A DNA stretch of 34,912 nt from JAKALX01 sp964508715 (GCA_964508715.1 CAZDUX010000025.1:1-34912); one strand, 5' to 3'; counted from the stretch's first letter, positions 1-8,218 are shown. Notes: generated by a model from the sequence alone, not told the origin. Numbers and translations: made by a program.

Positions 1-61
1 GGCGAATGGGCGAATGGGCGAGGGGGCGAATGGGCGAGGGGGCGAATGGGCGAATGGGCGA
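1..61. repeat. 8-bp tandem repeat (unit RTGGGCGA-like)
   Basis: A partial unit (GGCGA) is followed by seven perfect-length 8-bp units, five ATGGGCGA and two GGGGGCGA. The array runs off the window edge, so its full length is unknown. The same unit recurs inverted at 153-188 and again near 26 kb. No convincing gene spans it; the open frames across it are low-complexity translations of the repeat. Confidence 0.9.
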
Positions 62-152
62 GCCAAACACCCATGGCGACGCCACCGTCGCTCCCACACC
101 CAGGTCCCCCTTCGATGGGAGCCACTCGTGGCGCGGGCCGGCAACTACACCG

Positions 153-188
153 TCGCCCTTTCGCCCTTTCGCCCATTCGCCCATTCGC
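153..188. repeat. Inverted copy of the 8-bp repeat
   Basis: Read on the minus strand this is a partial GCGA followed by ATGGGCGA twice and AAGGGCGA twice, so it is the inverted counterpart of the array at 1-61. It lies directly downstream of the stop codon of the minus-strand gene at 213-620. A short GC-rich inverted repeat (arms GGCGCGC and GCGCGCC, 190-205) sits between the array and that stop and could act as a hairpin terminator. Confidence 0.85.
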
Positions 189-212
189 AGGCGCGCTGGC
201 GCGCCACCGCGC

Positions 213-620
213 TTACTCTCCGAAGACGATCGTTGCTGCTGCTCTGAGTGCCGCCTCGAGTTTTTCGAGCGATTCCTGCCCCCGGGCCCGCTTGTTTGCG
301 GTCCCATCCTGGTCGGCGCTCGACTTGCCAAGGCTTCGGCCATCGCGCACCGCGGCCTTTGCCTCCTGGAACCTGGCATACGCGCCCGGGCGGCCGAGTG
401 CTGCCGCCGCCACCGTACCGCGCCGCAGCGCGTCATCGATCTTCTTGCCCGCAGCGTCGAGCTTGCTGGCAATCTGCTGCCCTGCCTGCATCCGCTCGCG
501 TTCGAGCTCGCTGTCAAACCGCTTGTCGTTGAGGGCGTCACGCGCCTCGTCCACCGCGTCGCTCGCCTGGATCACCGCGTCGGCTGCCTCCGAGAGTCGC
601 TTGCTCTGTTCATCGTTCAT
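213..620 (-). CDS. Small helical, charged hypothetical protein
   Basis: This is a 135-residue protein I do not recognise. It is rich in Ala, Glu, Lys, Arg and Asp with long stretches of helix-forming residues (for example SEAADAVIQASDAVDEARDA near the N-terminus), so one or two coiled coils are likely. It has no signal peptide, membrane segment or cysteine. A longer open frame extends upstream to 1073, but that part is antisense to the methyltransferase. The ATG at 620 is chosen because a TACCCT hexamer lies exactly 7 bases upstream, matching the leaderless pattern seen across this window. It is divergent from the methyltransferase gene. Confidence 0.65.
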   Translation of the reverse strand: MNDEQSKRLSEAADAVIQASDAVDEARDALNDKRFDSELERERMQAGQQIASKLDAAGKKIDDALRRGTVAAAALGRPGAYARFQEAKAAVRDGRSLGKSSADQDGTANKRARGQESLEKLEAALRAAATIVFGE

Positions 621-627
621 GGGCAGA

Positions 628-633
628 AGGGTA
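628..633 (-). promoter_or_regulatory. -10-like hexamer TACCCT, leaderless start
   Basis: TACCCT ends 7 bases before the ATG at 620 and no Shine-Dalgarno is present. This places transcription initiation at or next to the start codon. Confidence 0.5.
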
Positions 634-718
634 CACGCAGGCCCGCCAGCCCCGCGAGTAAGAGCGTGTAAATCCTTTGCGTGCCGGCCTGCCGCTACCC
701 CACGCCTGTTCGCCGTCG

Positions 719-724
719 TACGCT
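719..724 (+). promoter_or_regulatory. -10-like hexamer TACGCT, leaderless start
   Basis: TACGCT lies 7 bases before the ATG at 732 with no Shine-Dalgarno between. It supports the internal start over the upstream ATG at 681. Confidence 0.55.
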
Positions 725-731
725 CGCTGCA

Positions 732-1496
732 ATGACCGACCTCTATGCCGCCGACGCCACGTTCTACGACGCCATCCATGCCGGCCTCCGCGACGACATC
801 GGCCTCTGGCTCTCCTTCGCCGGCCGCACCGACCGGCCAGTCCTCGAAGTAGGCTGCGGCACGGGCCGCATCGCTATCGAGCTGGCGAAGGCAGGTCATA
901 CCGTCGTGGGTATCGATGCCTCGCCCGCCATGCTCAGCCAGGCCCGGCAGAAGGCCGAGGACGACGCTATCGACGTCGAGTGGGTCGAGGGGTCGCTCAC
1001 CAGCCTTGCACTCGAACCCGGGCGGTATGGCTTTGTCCTCATCCCGCAGGACGTCTTCCTCTATTGCGAGCATGGCGAAGAGCAGATCGCCTGGCTGCAG
1101 GCGATAGCTGCTGCCCTCCAGTTCAACGGGACGCTCGCCATCGACCTCCCCGGTCCCGCGCTCTGGCTCGACCCGGCTTCAAACGGCCAACCGGTCCTCG
1201 TTTTCGCCGGCGAAACCAGCGACGGCACGCAGTTCGACGCCTGGCATGTGCATGAGGACGACCTCGCCGCCCAGACCCGCTGGCTTCGTGTCATCTACGA
1301 GCAAGTGGACGATGACGGCCTCGTCCGGCGCCGCTCATCAGAGCACCAGCTTCGCTACGTCTATCGCTTTGAAATCGAATACCTCCTGGCCATGTCCGGC
1401 CTCGTGCTGGCCGATATCTATGGCGACTACGACCTTGGCCCGTTGACGAACGACAGCGAGCGGATGATCGTAATCGCCCGGAGGGTGCAGGGATGA
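732..1496 (+). CDS. Class I SAM-dependent methyltransferase
   Basis: The 254-residue product has a Rossmann-type methyltransferase fold. The motif I glycine loop VLEVGCGTGRIAIELA lies near residues 36-51. The acidic residue that binds the SAM ribose follows in VVGIDASPAML, and motif II-like acidic residues appear in the next strand (DVEWVEGSL). The substrate cannot be read from the sequence; relatives include small-molecule and ubiquinone/menaquinone-type methyltransferases. The frame could start at 681, but the first 17 residues are Arg/Pro-rich and the TACGCT hexamer 7 bases before 732 favours the internal ATG. The stop overlaps the plsX start by four bases (ATGA), so the two genes are probably translationally coupled. 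Confidence 0.85.
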   Translation: MTDLYAADATFYDAIHAGLRDDIGLWLSFAGRTDRPVLEVGCGTGRIAIELAKAGHTVVGIDASPAMLSQARQKAEDDAIDVEWVEGSLTSLALEPGRYGFVLIPQDVFLYCEHGEEQIAWLQAIAAALQFNGTLAIDLPGPALWLDPASNGQPVLVFAGETSDGTQFDAWHVHEDDLAAQTRWLRVIYEQVDDDGLVRRRSSEHQLRYVYRFEIEYLLAMSGLVLADIYGDYDLGPLTNDSERMIVIARRVQG

Positions 1497-2521
1497 CCGT
1501 ACGAATCGCGGTCGATGCGATGGGAGGCGACAACGCCCCGCAGGAGATCGTGGCAGGTGCACTCATGGCCGCGGGCGGCCTCGGCGTCGAACTCACCCTC
1601 GTTGGCCAGCTCGATGCCATTCGCCGCGAACTCCAGGGCACCACGGAGATCCCCGGTCTCCGTGTCGTCGAAGCGGCCGATGTCATCGAGATGGATGAAC
1701 ATGCCACCGAGGCAGTGCGCTCAAAGCCCGAAGCGAGCATCAACGTTGGCCTCCGCCTCGTGAAGAGCGGCGAGGCCGATGCCTTTGTCACGGCCGGAAA
1801 CACGGGCGCCACGATGGCTGCCGCGCTCCTCACCCTGGGACGCATCAAGGGGATTTCGCGGCCCGCGCTGGCCACCATCTTCCCAACCGGCGATGACCAC
1901 CTTTCGATGCTGCTCGACGTGGGCGCCAATGCCGAGTGCCGCCCGATTCACCTCCTCCAGTTCGCCCACATGGGCTCGGCTTACATGGAGCGGATGTTCG
2001 CGATCCCGCGCCCGAAGGTTGGCCTTCTCTCCATCGGCGAGGAGGACAGCAAGGGAAACGATCTCGTCGTCGAAGTCAATGGTGCCCTCCGCAAGAGCCG
2101 CCTCAACTTCATCGGCAATGTCGAGGGCAAGGACCTGACGCGCGGCGTTGCCGACATCGTCGTGATGGATGGCTTCACCGGGAACGTTGTCCTGAAGACA
2201 GCCGAGGGAATCGCGGAACTCATGTTCGGTGAGCTCCGCAAGGCTGTTGAGCTCACCCCGTGGAACCGTGCGGCCGGCCTCATCCTCATGTCCGAGCTGC
2301 GCAAGGTGAAGCGCCGCCTCGACTACACCGAGTACGGCGGAGCCCAGCTTCTCGGCGTCGAAGGCGTCACGGTCATCGGCCACGGCCGCTCGAACGCACG
2401 GGCCGTCTTCAGCGCCATCCGGGCTGCGCGCGACTCGGTCCAGAACGGTGTCCTTGGCCAGCTCCGCGAAATCGCGAAAGAGATCCCGGCGAAACGCGCG
2501 GCCAGCGGCGAGGACGAGTAG
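1493..2521 (+). CDS. plsX: Phosphate acyltransferase PlsX
   Basis: PlsX converts acyl-ACP and phosphate to acyl-phosphate, the donor for PlsY in membrane phospholipid synthesis. The 342-residue length is normal for the family. The N-terminal signature AVDAMGGDNAPQEIV (about residues 6-20) and the downstream GNTGATMAAALLTLGRIKG and MDGFTGNVVLKTAEG blocks are characteristic. The gene starts inside the end of the methyltransferase gene (ATGA overlap). The usual partners fabD, fabG, acpP or rpmF are not adjacent. After the stop there is a 64-bp gap to a convergent gene, with no clear intrinsic terminator. Confidence 0.96.
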   Translation: MTVRIAVDAMGGDNAPQEIVAGALMAAGGLGVELTLVGQLDAIRRELQGTTEIPGLRVVEAADVIEMDEHATEAVRSKPEASINVGLRLVKSGEADAFVTAGNTGATMAAALLTLGRIKGISRPALATIFPTGDDHLSMLLDVGANAECRPIHLLQFAHMGSAYMERMFAIPRPKVGLLSIGEEDSKGNDLVVEVNGALRKSRLNFIGNVEGKDLTRGVADIVVMDGFTGNVVLKTAEGIAELMFGELRKAVELTPWNRAAGLILMSELRKVKRRLDYTEYGGAQLLGVEGVTVIGHGRSNARAVFSAIRAARDSVQNGVLGQLREIAKEIPAKRAASGEDE

Positions 2522-2585
2522 CGAACCGAGGCTGCCACCCACGCGCTTTTCGTGAGAATGACGAAGAAACCGGGTGCTCCCGTGG

Positions 2586-3098
2586 TCAGCGCTGCTGCAT
2601 TCGCTGGTAGGCGGCCACGCGGTAATGGGTGAGGGCGCCGGCTGCCAGCCCCGCCACCAGTGAGACGATGACGACGATGAGGACCCGGACGAAGCCCACT
2701 TCACCGCGCAGGGCGTCGTACATATCGCTGGCGTTCTTGCCACGGAGGATGATTGGCAGGTTCGCCGCCGGGACAAAGTAGCCGAGCGCCGCGATGACTC
2801 CGCCGATACCCCCGGCGATCCCCCCGACGGTCAGCCCCCGTGCCAGCGTCTCGAAGTAGGCCAGCTTCGGCGGGGTGAAGTTGAGGAGGACGAGCAGGGC
2901 GGGCAACACCACGACCATCGCGAGGTAGGGCTTTGCGGCGTCGGCGGCGATGTCGGCGATTGAGCCACCGGCCGCCACACCCCAGAGCCCGCCGATGCCT
3001 CCAAGGATCACCCCGCCGATGACCAGCACGGCCGCTTCAGAGAATCCTGCGCGCACCACCTGCCGGGTGATCGTGAGCTCCTCTTCTCCTGGCGTCAT
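2586..3098 (-). CDS. Four-helix integral membrane protein, partner of the proline-rich protein
   Basis: This is a 170-residue membrane protein of unknown family. Four hydrophobic segments are visible at about residues 21-45, 58-74, 87-111 and 135-157; the first and third are rich in GG and GxxxG patterns, which favour tight helix packing. A short charged N-terminus (EEELTITRQ) precedes the first helix. It starts only 15 bases after the stop of the 751-residue upstream gene on the same strand, so the two are very probably one operon. The product could anchor, chaperone or neutralise the hydrophobic core of its neighbour. That role is inference from position only. Confidence 0.75.
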   Translation of the reverse strand: MTPGEEELTITRQVVRAGFSEAAVLVIGGVILGGIGGLWGVAAGGSIADIAADAAKPYLAMVVVLPALLVLLNFTPPKLAYFETLARGLTVGGIAGGIGGVIAALGYFVPAANLPIILRGKNASDMYDALRGEVGFVRVLIVVIVSLVAGLAAGALTHYRVAAYQRMQQR

Positions 3099-3113
3099 CT
3101 CCCGTTCGCTGGC

Positions 3114-5369
3114 CTAGAGCTTGCCCGCAAGTTCGCGTGCCTTCTCTTCGGTCTCGTCGGCGGAAGCCTCGGATTCCTGGGCATCGAAGAGTGCCTGCTC
3201 GTTCGCTGCGCGGTCGGTACCGGTGGCCGACTTCAGCTCCTCCATGTCCTTCGAGATGCCGAACACGTCCATCGTGAAGCTGATGATCCTGGCCTTGGCA
3301 GCCTGCGCGATCTTCTTGATGCGCTGCTTGATGTTGAGCACCTTGCTGATGAGCCAGTCCTTGAATCGCTTGAAAAGCGACGGCTTCTTCGGCTCTTCGC
3401 CCGTGATCCCAAGCTTGCTTTCGGCCTCTTTCACTTCCTTGCCGGCCTTGTCGATCTTCTCCGAATCGCTCTTCTTGAACTTCGCGGGCTCGCCGGTCTT
3501 CTGTTCGACTTCCTCGACTGCCTGCTGCGCTTCGGCGGCCTTACCCGGGATCTGCTGGGCGCCCTGGGAGACGGACATCTCCGGCATGCCCGGCTTTGCG
3601 CCGGGCACGCTGCTCAGTGGTGTGTCGGCACGCATGGTCGTCTCGTCGATCGCCTTGATTGAACCGAGCATATCGGTCTGCACCTTGCGATCGTCGGATT
3701 TGCTCTTCGTCACGGCGCCGAGGAACTGCGAGATGGCGGACTTGAGTTCGCCGGGGTTGGCGCCACCTTCGCCCTCGTCCTGCTCATCCTCATCGCGCTG
3801 GACGGCGCCGATGGCGGGGAAGCGCTGGGCCAGGAACGGGTCGTGCTTGGCGGCGATAGAGCCAAAGCCTTCGCTCGTCGCGTCGCTGACGGTCCCGAAC
3901 ACCTGGCCGAGGCCGGCGTTGGCGAATTGCTGGCCCACCTGCGATGCAGTCGAAGTAGCTCCGACGACCTGCCCGTTGACGAGGTTCCCGGCGCTTGCGA
4001 GGCCCTTGGTCGCGCTGTCCATCACGGACTGGGAACCCGAGCTGAAGAGGCCGTGGCCTCCGCCCCAGTTGATGCCCAGCCCGCCGCCAACCATGCCGAG
4101 AGCCGACCCGATGAGCGCCGCGATGTCGGAGAAGAGGCGCTTCTTCTGGTCGCCTGTCGCCGAACCCGCTCCCTTGATGAGGTTACCGACCACGAGGATG
4201 GACTGGAGGACGAAGGCGACGCCGCTCGCGATGAAGGCGATGAGCCCGCAAACGGCCGACCCAAGTGCACAGGCCGCCCCTGCACCCATCAGCGAGCCAA
4301 GGATAACGCTCGCGATACCGAGTGCCAGGCTGAGGACGCCCGCCACACTGCCGACTTTCTGGGCGATCTGCGAAAGGCCGGAGAGGACGGCAAGTACCTT
4401 GCCCGATGTTCCCCCGCCGTAATCGGTAGCCTTGATGCCGGCGATATCGGAGTAGGCCTTGTACCACCAGCGCGGGTTGAGGGGCGCGATGGCCGCGTTG
4501 ACCAGTCCCTCACCAACATTGAAGACGCCCTTGCCAAGCTTGCTCTTGAAGCCGGTGCCTTCCTTGATCCCCCACGTGAAGATATTCGACGAAGGAGGTG
4601 CGCCGGGAACCGGAGGCGGTGTTCCGGGAACCGGCGGAGGTGTTCCGGGAACCGGCGGAGGTGTTCCGGGCACGGGGGGCGGTGTTCCGGGAACTGGCGG
4701 AGGTGTTCCGGGAACTGGGGGCGGTGGGCCGCCCGGGATTGGAGGCGGCGGGCCCGGAGGCGGGCCGCCCGGGACTGGTGGCGGCGTGCGCCGGGGTGGC
4801 GGCGGAGGCCCACCCGGTTGTTGCTGTTGCTGCCCGCCGGTAATCGGTGGCGGGGGTGGCGGAAGCCTGCGTGGAGGAGGCGGTGGAAGCGGCCGCCCTG
4901 TCCCGCCAGGGCCTCCGGGAATGGGCGGAAGCTGGTTCTGCTGGATTGGCGGCGGCGGCGGTGGCAGTTGTGGCGGATGGGTGTGCCCGGGAGGACCGGG
5001 ATGCCGCTGCACCTCGCCCTCCGCGGTTTCCCCTGCCTCGAACTGCTCGTCCTCCGAATCCCCGGCTTCGGGCCGCCGCGCGATCGGCGCCACCAGCCGC
5101 TCGACCTCGTCCGCCTCGGTGTCGCCGCCTTCGTGGTGCCGCTGGAGCCGTGGGTGGACACCGACGGTCCGGTTGCCAACGAGCCGCTGCATCGTGAGGA
5201 AGTCGCTCGTGCGAAGCAGGGCAGGGGCCTGTGTTGCTCCGATGGAGATCAGCGGCGCAGGAAGGAGCTCGTTCGCACCCTCAACACCGGCCGGGGCTGC
5301 CTGCTGGTGGGCGCGCTGACGCGCCAGTTCATCCTGGCTGGATGCGACAGCGCGTTCCCGGCCGGCCAT
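3114..5369 (-). CDS. Large proline-rich protein with eCIS-cargo-like N-terminal motif and hydrophobic core
   Basis: The 751-residue protein is modular. Residues 51-70 hold a LLRTSDFLTMQRLVGNRTVG block, resembling the 'LQRxxGNxxV' motif seen near the N-termini of proteins linked to extracellular contractile injection systems (eCIS) and of DUF4157 proteins. Three [L/V]QR(H/D) sites occur at about 75, 120 and 530, the first and last followed by acidic stretches. Residues 128-265 are a proline/glycine linker ending in six PPPVPGT-type repeats. Residues 333-408 are strongly hydrophobic and small-residue rich, like a membrane-inserting hairpin. The C-terminal 200 residues are charged and helical. 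No HExxH protease motif or recognisable catalytic domain is seen. The start has a GGGGAGAG site. It is followed in the same operon by a four-helix membrane protein. An exported or injected membrane-active effector is possible but unproven. Confidence 0.7.
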   Translation of the reverse strand: MAGRERAVASSQDELARQRAHQQAAPAGVEGANELLPAPLISIGATQAPALLRTSDFLTMQRLVGNRTVGVHPRLQRHHEGGDTEADEVERLVAPIARRPEAGDSEDEQFEAGETAEGEVQRHPGPPGHTHPPQLPPPPPPIQQNQLPPIPGGPGGTGRPLPPPPPRRLPPPPPPITGGQQQQQPGGPPPPPRRTPPPVPGGPPPGPPPPIPGGPPPPVPGTPPPVPGTPPPVPGTPPPVPGTPPPVPGTPPPVPGAPPSSNIFTWGIKEGTGFKSKLGKGVFNVGEGLVNAAIAPLNPRWWYKAYSDIAGIKATDYGGGTSGKVLAVLSGLSQIAQKVGSVAGVLSLALGIASVILGSLMGAGAACALGSAVCGLIAFIASGVAFVLQSILVVGNLIKGAGSATGDQKKRLFSDIAALIGSALGMVGGGLGINWGGGHGLFSSGSQSVMDSATKGLASAGNLVNGQVVGATSTASQVGQQFANAGLGQVFGTVSDATSEGFGSIAAKHDPFLAQRFPAIGAVQRDEDEQDEGEGGANPGELKSAISQFLGAVTKSKSDDRKVQTDMLGSIKAIDETTMRADTPLSSVPGAKPGMPEMSVSQGAQQIPGKAAEAQQAVEEVEQKTGEPAKFKKSDSEKIDKAGKEVKEAESKLGITGEEPKKPSLFKRFKDWLISKVLNIKQRIKKIAQAAKARIISFTMDVFGISKDMEELKSATGTDRAANEQALFDAQESEASADETEEKARELAGKL
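4575..4718. repeat. Coding 21-bp tandem repeat (PPPVPGT units)
   Basis: Six near-identical 21-bp units encode PPPVPGT (the last is PPPVPGA) in the linker of the 751-residue protein on the minus strand. Units differ mainly at third positions, so recent slippage expansion followed by drift is likely. Copy number may vary between strains. Confidence 0.85.
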
Positions 5370-5398
5370 CGGCGCTCTCCCCTGGTGTATGACGATGA

Positions 5399-5404
5399 AC
5401 TATA
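5399..5404 (-). promoter_or_regulatory. Possible -10 element TATAGT for the proline-rich gene
   Basis: TATAGT lies 29 bases upstream of the ATG at 5369, leaving room for a leader that carries the GGGGAGAG ribosome-binding site. No good -35 is visible. Confidence 0.35.
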
Positions 5405-5504
5405 GCGCTTCGCCGAGGTTCTGGCACTGCCAGAGACGGGATTTCCTGCGGGATTCTTTCGACCACTTTCCCTGGCCCTGACGCGGCGGGGTACGCAAAT
5501 CAAA

Positions 5505-5533
5505 GCTGAGCGGCTCTATCCGAGCCGCTCAGC
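5505..5533 (-). terminator. Intrinsic terminator of leuB
   Basis: Perfect 12-bp arms GCTGAGCGGCTC and GAGCCGCTCAGC enclose a 5-base loop. On the minus strand the stem is followed by TTTGATTTG. The hairpin overlaps the last codons and stop of leuB. Confidence 0.85.
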
Positions 5534-6607
5534 GACCAGGTCGCCCATTTTCCTGGTATCGACCACGTTTTCGCCTGCAGCGGCAATGTCCGGCGTGCGA
5601 TAGCCGTCATCGATCACCCCATCGACGGCCTCCTCGATTGCCGAGGCCTCGGCTTCGAGCCCGAGGGAAAGCCGCAGCATCATCGCCACCGAAAGGATCA
5701 TTGCGAGCGGGTTGGCCTTGCCCAGTCCGGCGATGTCGGGTGCACTCCCGTGGATCGGCTCGTAGAGGCCGATACCCGTGCCATCCTTGCGCCGCCGCCC
5801 CAGGCTCGCCGACGGCATCATCCCCATCGAGCCTGCAAGCATCGCCGCTTCATCGGTCAGAATGTCACCGAACATGTTCTCGGTAACGATGACGTCGAAG
5901 CTCGCCGGCTTGCGGATCAGGTTCATCGCCGCTGCGTCCACGAGCAGGTGGTCGAGCGCGACGTCCGGGTAGAGCTTGCCGACTTCGACCGCGATCTCCC
6001 GCCACATCTGGCCCGTCCGCAGCACATTCGCCTTGTCGACGCTGGTCAGCTTCTTCCTTCGCTGCCGGGCGAGCTGGAAGCCAACGTGCATGACGCGCTC
6101 TACTTCTTTCTCGCTGTAACGGAGGGTGTCGACCGCCTGGCGGCCGCTCGCGCTCTCCCAGCGGCGCTTCGGGGTCCCGAAGTACAGCCCGCCGGTGAGC
6201 TCGCGGATGACGATCATGTCGACACCTTCGAGCACCTCGGGCTTGAGGGTGCTCTGCCCGATCATCTGCGGGAAGATGCGCACGGGCCGGAGGTTCGCAA
6301 ACAGGCCGAGCTGCTTGCGCATCCCGAGGATCGCATCTTCGGGCCGGTTGATCGCTTTCGGGTCGTCCCATTTGGGGCCGCCCACAGCGCCGAAGAGCAC
6401 CGCCTGCGAAGCCTTCGCCTTCGCCACCGTCTCGGGCCGCAGTGCCACGCCGTACTTGTCGAGTGCGGCGCCACCGATCGTCTCTTCGTCGTAAATGAAT
6501 TCGTGTTTGAAGCGCTTCTCGATGCGGGCGAGCACCTTCGTCGCCTCGTCCAGCACTTCGGGTCCGATGCCATCGCCGGGGGTGAGCAGGATCTTGAACG
6601 TCGACAT
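5516..6607 (-). CDS. leuB: 3-isopropylmalate dehydrogenase
   Basis: LeuB oxidatively decarboxylates 3-isopropylmalate with NAD in leucine synthesis. The 363-residue length is typical. The N-terminal LTPGDGIGPEV, the substrate-binding RELTGGLYFG, and the metal/substrate block VTENMFGDILTDEAAMLAGSMG are all intact. No leuA, leuC or leuD is adjacent, so this is a solitary leucine gene here. There is no Shine-Dalgarno; a TACGCT hexamer 6 bases before the ATG suggests a leaderless mRNA. A strong intrinsic terminator overlaps its 3' end. Confidence 0.97.
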   Translation of the reverse strand: MSTFKILLTPGDGIGPEVLDEATKVLARIEKRFKHEFIYDEETIGGAALDKYGVALRPETVAKAKASQAVLFGAVGGPKWDDPKAINRPEDAILGMRKQLGLFANLRPVRIFPQMIGQSTLKPEVLEGVDMIVIRELTGGLYFGTPKRRWESASGRQAVDTLRYSEKEVERVMHVGFQLARQRRKKLTSVDKANVLRTGQMWREIAVEVGKLYPDVALDHLLVDAAAMNLIRKPASFDVIVTENMFGDILTDEAAMLAGSMGMMPSASLGRRRKDGTGIGLYEPIHGSAPDIAGLGKANPLAMILSVAMMLRLSLGLEAEASAIEEAVDGVIDDGYRTPDIAAAGENVVDTRKMGDLVAERLG

Positions 6608-6613
6608 GGGAGA

Positions 6614-6619
6614 AGCGTA
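6614..6619 (-). promoter_or_regulatory. -10-like hexamer TACGCT, leaderless leuB start
   Basis: TACGCT lies 6 bases before the ATG of leuB. A weak TTCGAC -35-like hexamer lies about 18 bases further upstream. Confidence 0.55.
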
Positions 6620-6697
6620 CGGCCGTAACCGGTGAGCGTCGAAGAGAGAGTCCGCATCGAATCAATAGCCAGCAGGCATCGCCAGGAGCTGTGATCC

Positions 6698-6719
6698 CCC
6701 GGCCCTTGCAAGGGCCGGG
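6698..6719. other. 22-bp perfect palindrome
   Basis: Arms CCCGGCCCTTG and CAAGGGCCGGG meet without a spacer. It sits between the 5' end of leuB and the 3' end of the terminase gene, about 35 bp past the terminase stop. It has no T-tract, so it may be a terminator hairpin of an unusual kind or a protein-binding site. Confidence 0.6.
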
Positions 6720-6754
6720 TCACAATGCAGTATCGGAGGAAGAAACAGGCCGCT

Positions 6755-8125
6755 TCACGGGCCTCGCCGCCCCCTCGCAACCCGCGGCGCCGGTAGCCCG
6801 CCTGCGGCATGGAGGCAGAGCACCAGGCTTGCGATGTGGTCGTCGTGGGCCCCGGCCGGGGCAAACCAGCGCAGGAGCCCACCACTCACCAGGCTCGACC
6901 GGCAGGCGCGCAGCTCGGCCACGCAGGCAGCCAACTCGCCCGATCCGTCGTCCATCGGAAGCGCGAGGCTCCCGGTGTTAGCCGCGGCGAGTAGTTCGAA
7001 CCCGAGCTGTGACTTGCTCTGTGCCGTGAAGATCACCCGTTCGAGCCGCGGCCCGATGTGCGGCTCTATCTGTGCACAGAGCGGGGCGCCCATCCCGGTG
7101 GCATCGGCCGAAACCCGTTCGATTCGCCACCGGGAAACCTCACCGGCCACTGCCTCGACCAGCGCCGCGAAACCGTGCGCCTGCCACCTGCGAATGGCGA
7201 CGACCTCGGCCCGGCCGCCAACGACCCGGGCGATGGTCAGCACTGTCGCGTCTGCGCGCTCGCCCTCGCCGCCGAAGTCGAGGCCCGCGACGAAGCGTTC
7301 GCCAGGGCGTGGCCCCCGTAGCACCTCGTGCGTCCCGTGGAGTGCCGCCAGCTGGTCATCGCCGAGGAGCGCGCCGGCCCCGCGCGCCGGGGTCAGTTCG
7401 TACTGCGTCTGGAAGAGCGGGTGGCCCGCGCCCAGCCGTTCGCGCTCGAATCGGACGTGCCGCCCGTACGCGGGCACCGTTGCTGCCACCTCGCGCCAGC
7501 TCACTTCGTGATGCCGCGGAACGAAGTCCCGGTACGGTTCACCCTCGTGGCGTCCGTCGGTCTCCCGGTTACGTGCGGCCTCGCGTTCGAGGAGCGAGCA
7601 GCCATCCCATGCGGTCCCAAAGAAGATCACGGGCGCACCGGTCGAAGCCGTCATCGGCCGAAATTGGCGGTCGAACCAGTCTGCATCGATGTCCTGCGCT
7701 TCATCGGCGATGAGCGCGATCGATGCGGTATGCCCCGCGACGTTCGCCTCGGACGATGCAGAGAGGAAGACGGCCTCGGCCCGCCCGCAGCGCAGCATGT
7801 TCGCCTCCGAGCTCACGCGGGTGCCAGGGGGTAGCACCGGGCGAACCGCTGCGAGCGCCGCTTCCGTCCGCTCCTGGCTAATCCGGGCCTGCGGGGTGTA
7901 GGTCGGGGCGCACACGATGAGGCTTCCGCCCCGCCGGGCGTGCTGGGTGAGCAGTGCCGCGACGAATGCGGCCGAGACCTGGTTCTTCCCTGCCTGCCGC
8001 GGAAACATCACCGTCTGGGAACGGGCCCTGCACCCGGCGACAGCCACCGTGTTCCGGAGCAACCCATGGAGCACGCGTGCCTGGTAGCGGCGGAGCCCGC
8101 TCGTTCGCCGGCCGATGGACTGCAT
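6755..8125 (-). CDS. Solitary phage-type terminase large subunit-like protein
   Basis: The 456-residue product has the two domains of a TerL packaging motor. The ATPase part shows a deviant Walker A (FPRQAGKN, residues 41-48), a Walker B (IALIADEAQD, 136-145, with DE at 141-142) and a motif III-like IFFGTAW (167-173). The RNase-H-type nuclease part keeps its acidic residues: D283 in GLDFGG, D341 in SADATG, and D428-D429 in AHDDHIA. The length is normal and nothing is broken. The longer frame to 8590 is antisense to the cyclase gene; the ATG at 8125 fits the domain boundary. No portal, capsid, small terminase or integrase is nearby, so this is a stand-alone gene: a phage remnant kept intact, or a domesticated ATPase-nuclease. 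Confidence 0.82.
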   Translation of the reverse strand: MQSIGRRTSGLRRYQARVLHGLLRNTVAVAGCRARSQTVMFPRQAGKNQVSAAFVAALLTQHARRGGSLIVCAPTYTPQARISQERTEAALAAVRPVLPPGTRVSSEANMLRCGRAEAVFLSASSEANVAGHTASIALIADEAQDIDADWFDRQFRPMTASTGAPVIFFGTAWDGCSLLEREAARNRETDGRHEGEPYRDFVPRHHEVSWREVAATVPAYGRHVRFERERLGAGHPLFQTQYELTPARGAGALLGDDQLAALHGTHEVLRGPRPGERFVAGLDFGGEGERADATVLTIARVVGGRAEVVAIRRWQAHGFAALVEAVAGEVSRWRIERVSADATGMGAPLCAQIEPHIGPRLERVIFTAQSKSQLGFELLAAANTGSLALPMDDGSGELAACVAELRACRSSLVSGGLLRWFAPAGAHDDHIASLVLCLHAAGGLPAPRVARGRRGP

Positions 8126-8212
8126 ATCTGTATCGTTGCCGCGACATCTCCGGGGGCGAAGGTCTCCCCGGCACTGTGCCTCGCCCGCTCCCCTGCCGAC
8201 CATTCGAATGAC

Positions 8213-8218
8213 AACGCT
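8213..8218 (+). promoter_or_regulatory. Variant -10-like hexamer AACGCT, leaderless start
   Basis: AACGCT lies 6 bases before the ATG at 8225, the same geometry as the TACGCT starts elsewhere but with the first T replaced. It supports 8225 over the second ATG at 8240. Confidence 0.3.

Noticed and set aside
4575..4718. CRISPR-like direct repeats
   Set aside because: The 21-bp units are contiguous without spacers and encode PPPVPGT in frame, so they are a coding tandem repeat.
3121..5405. Long plus-strand frames opposite the proline-rich protein, including a Gly-rich one
   Set aside because: They are shadows of the proline repeats (reverse complement of Pro codons gives Gly), without start signals or motifs.
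6755..8125. Prophage region around the terminase gene
   Set aside because: No integrase, portal, capsid, tail or attachment-site repeats are found; both neighbours are ordinary chromosomal genes.
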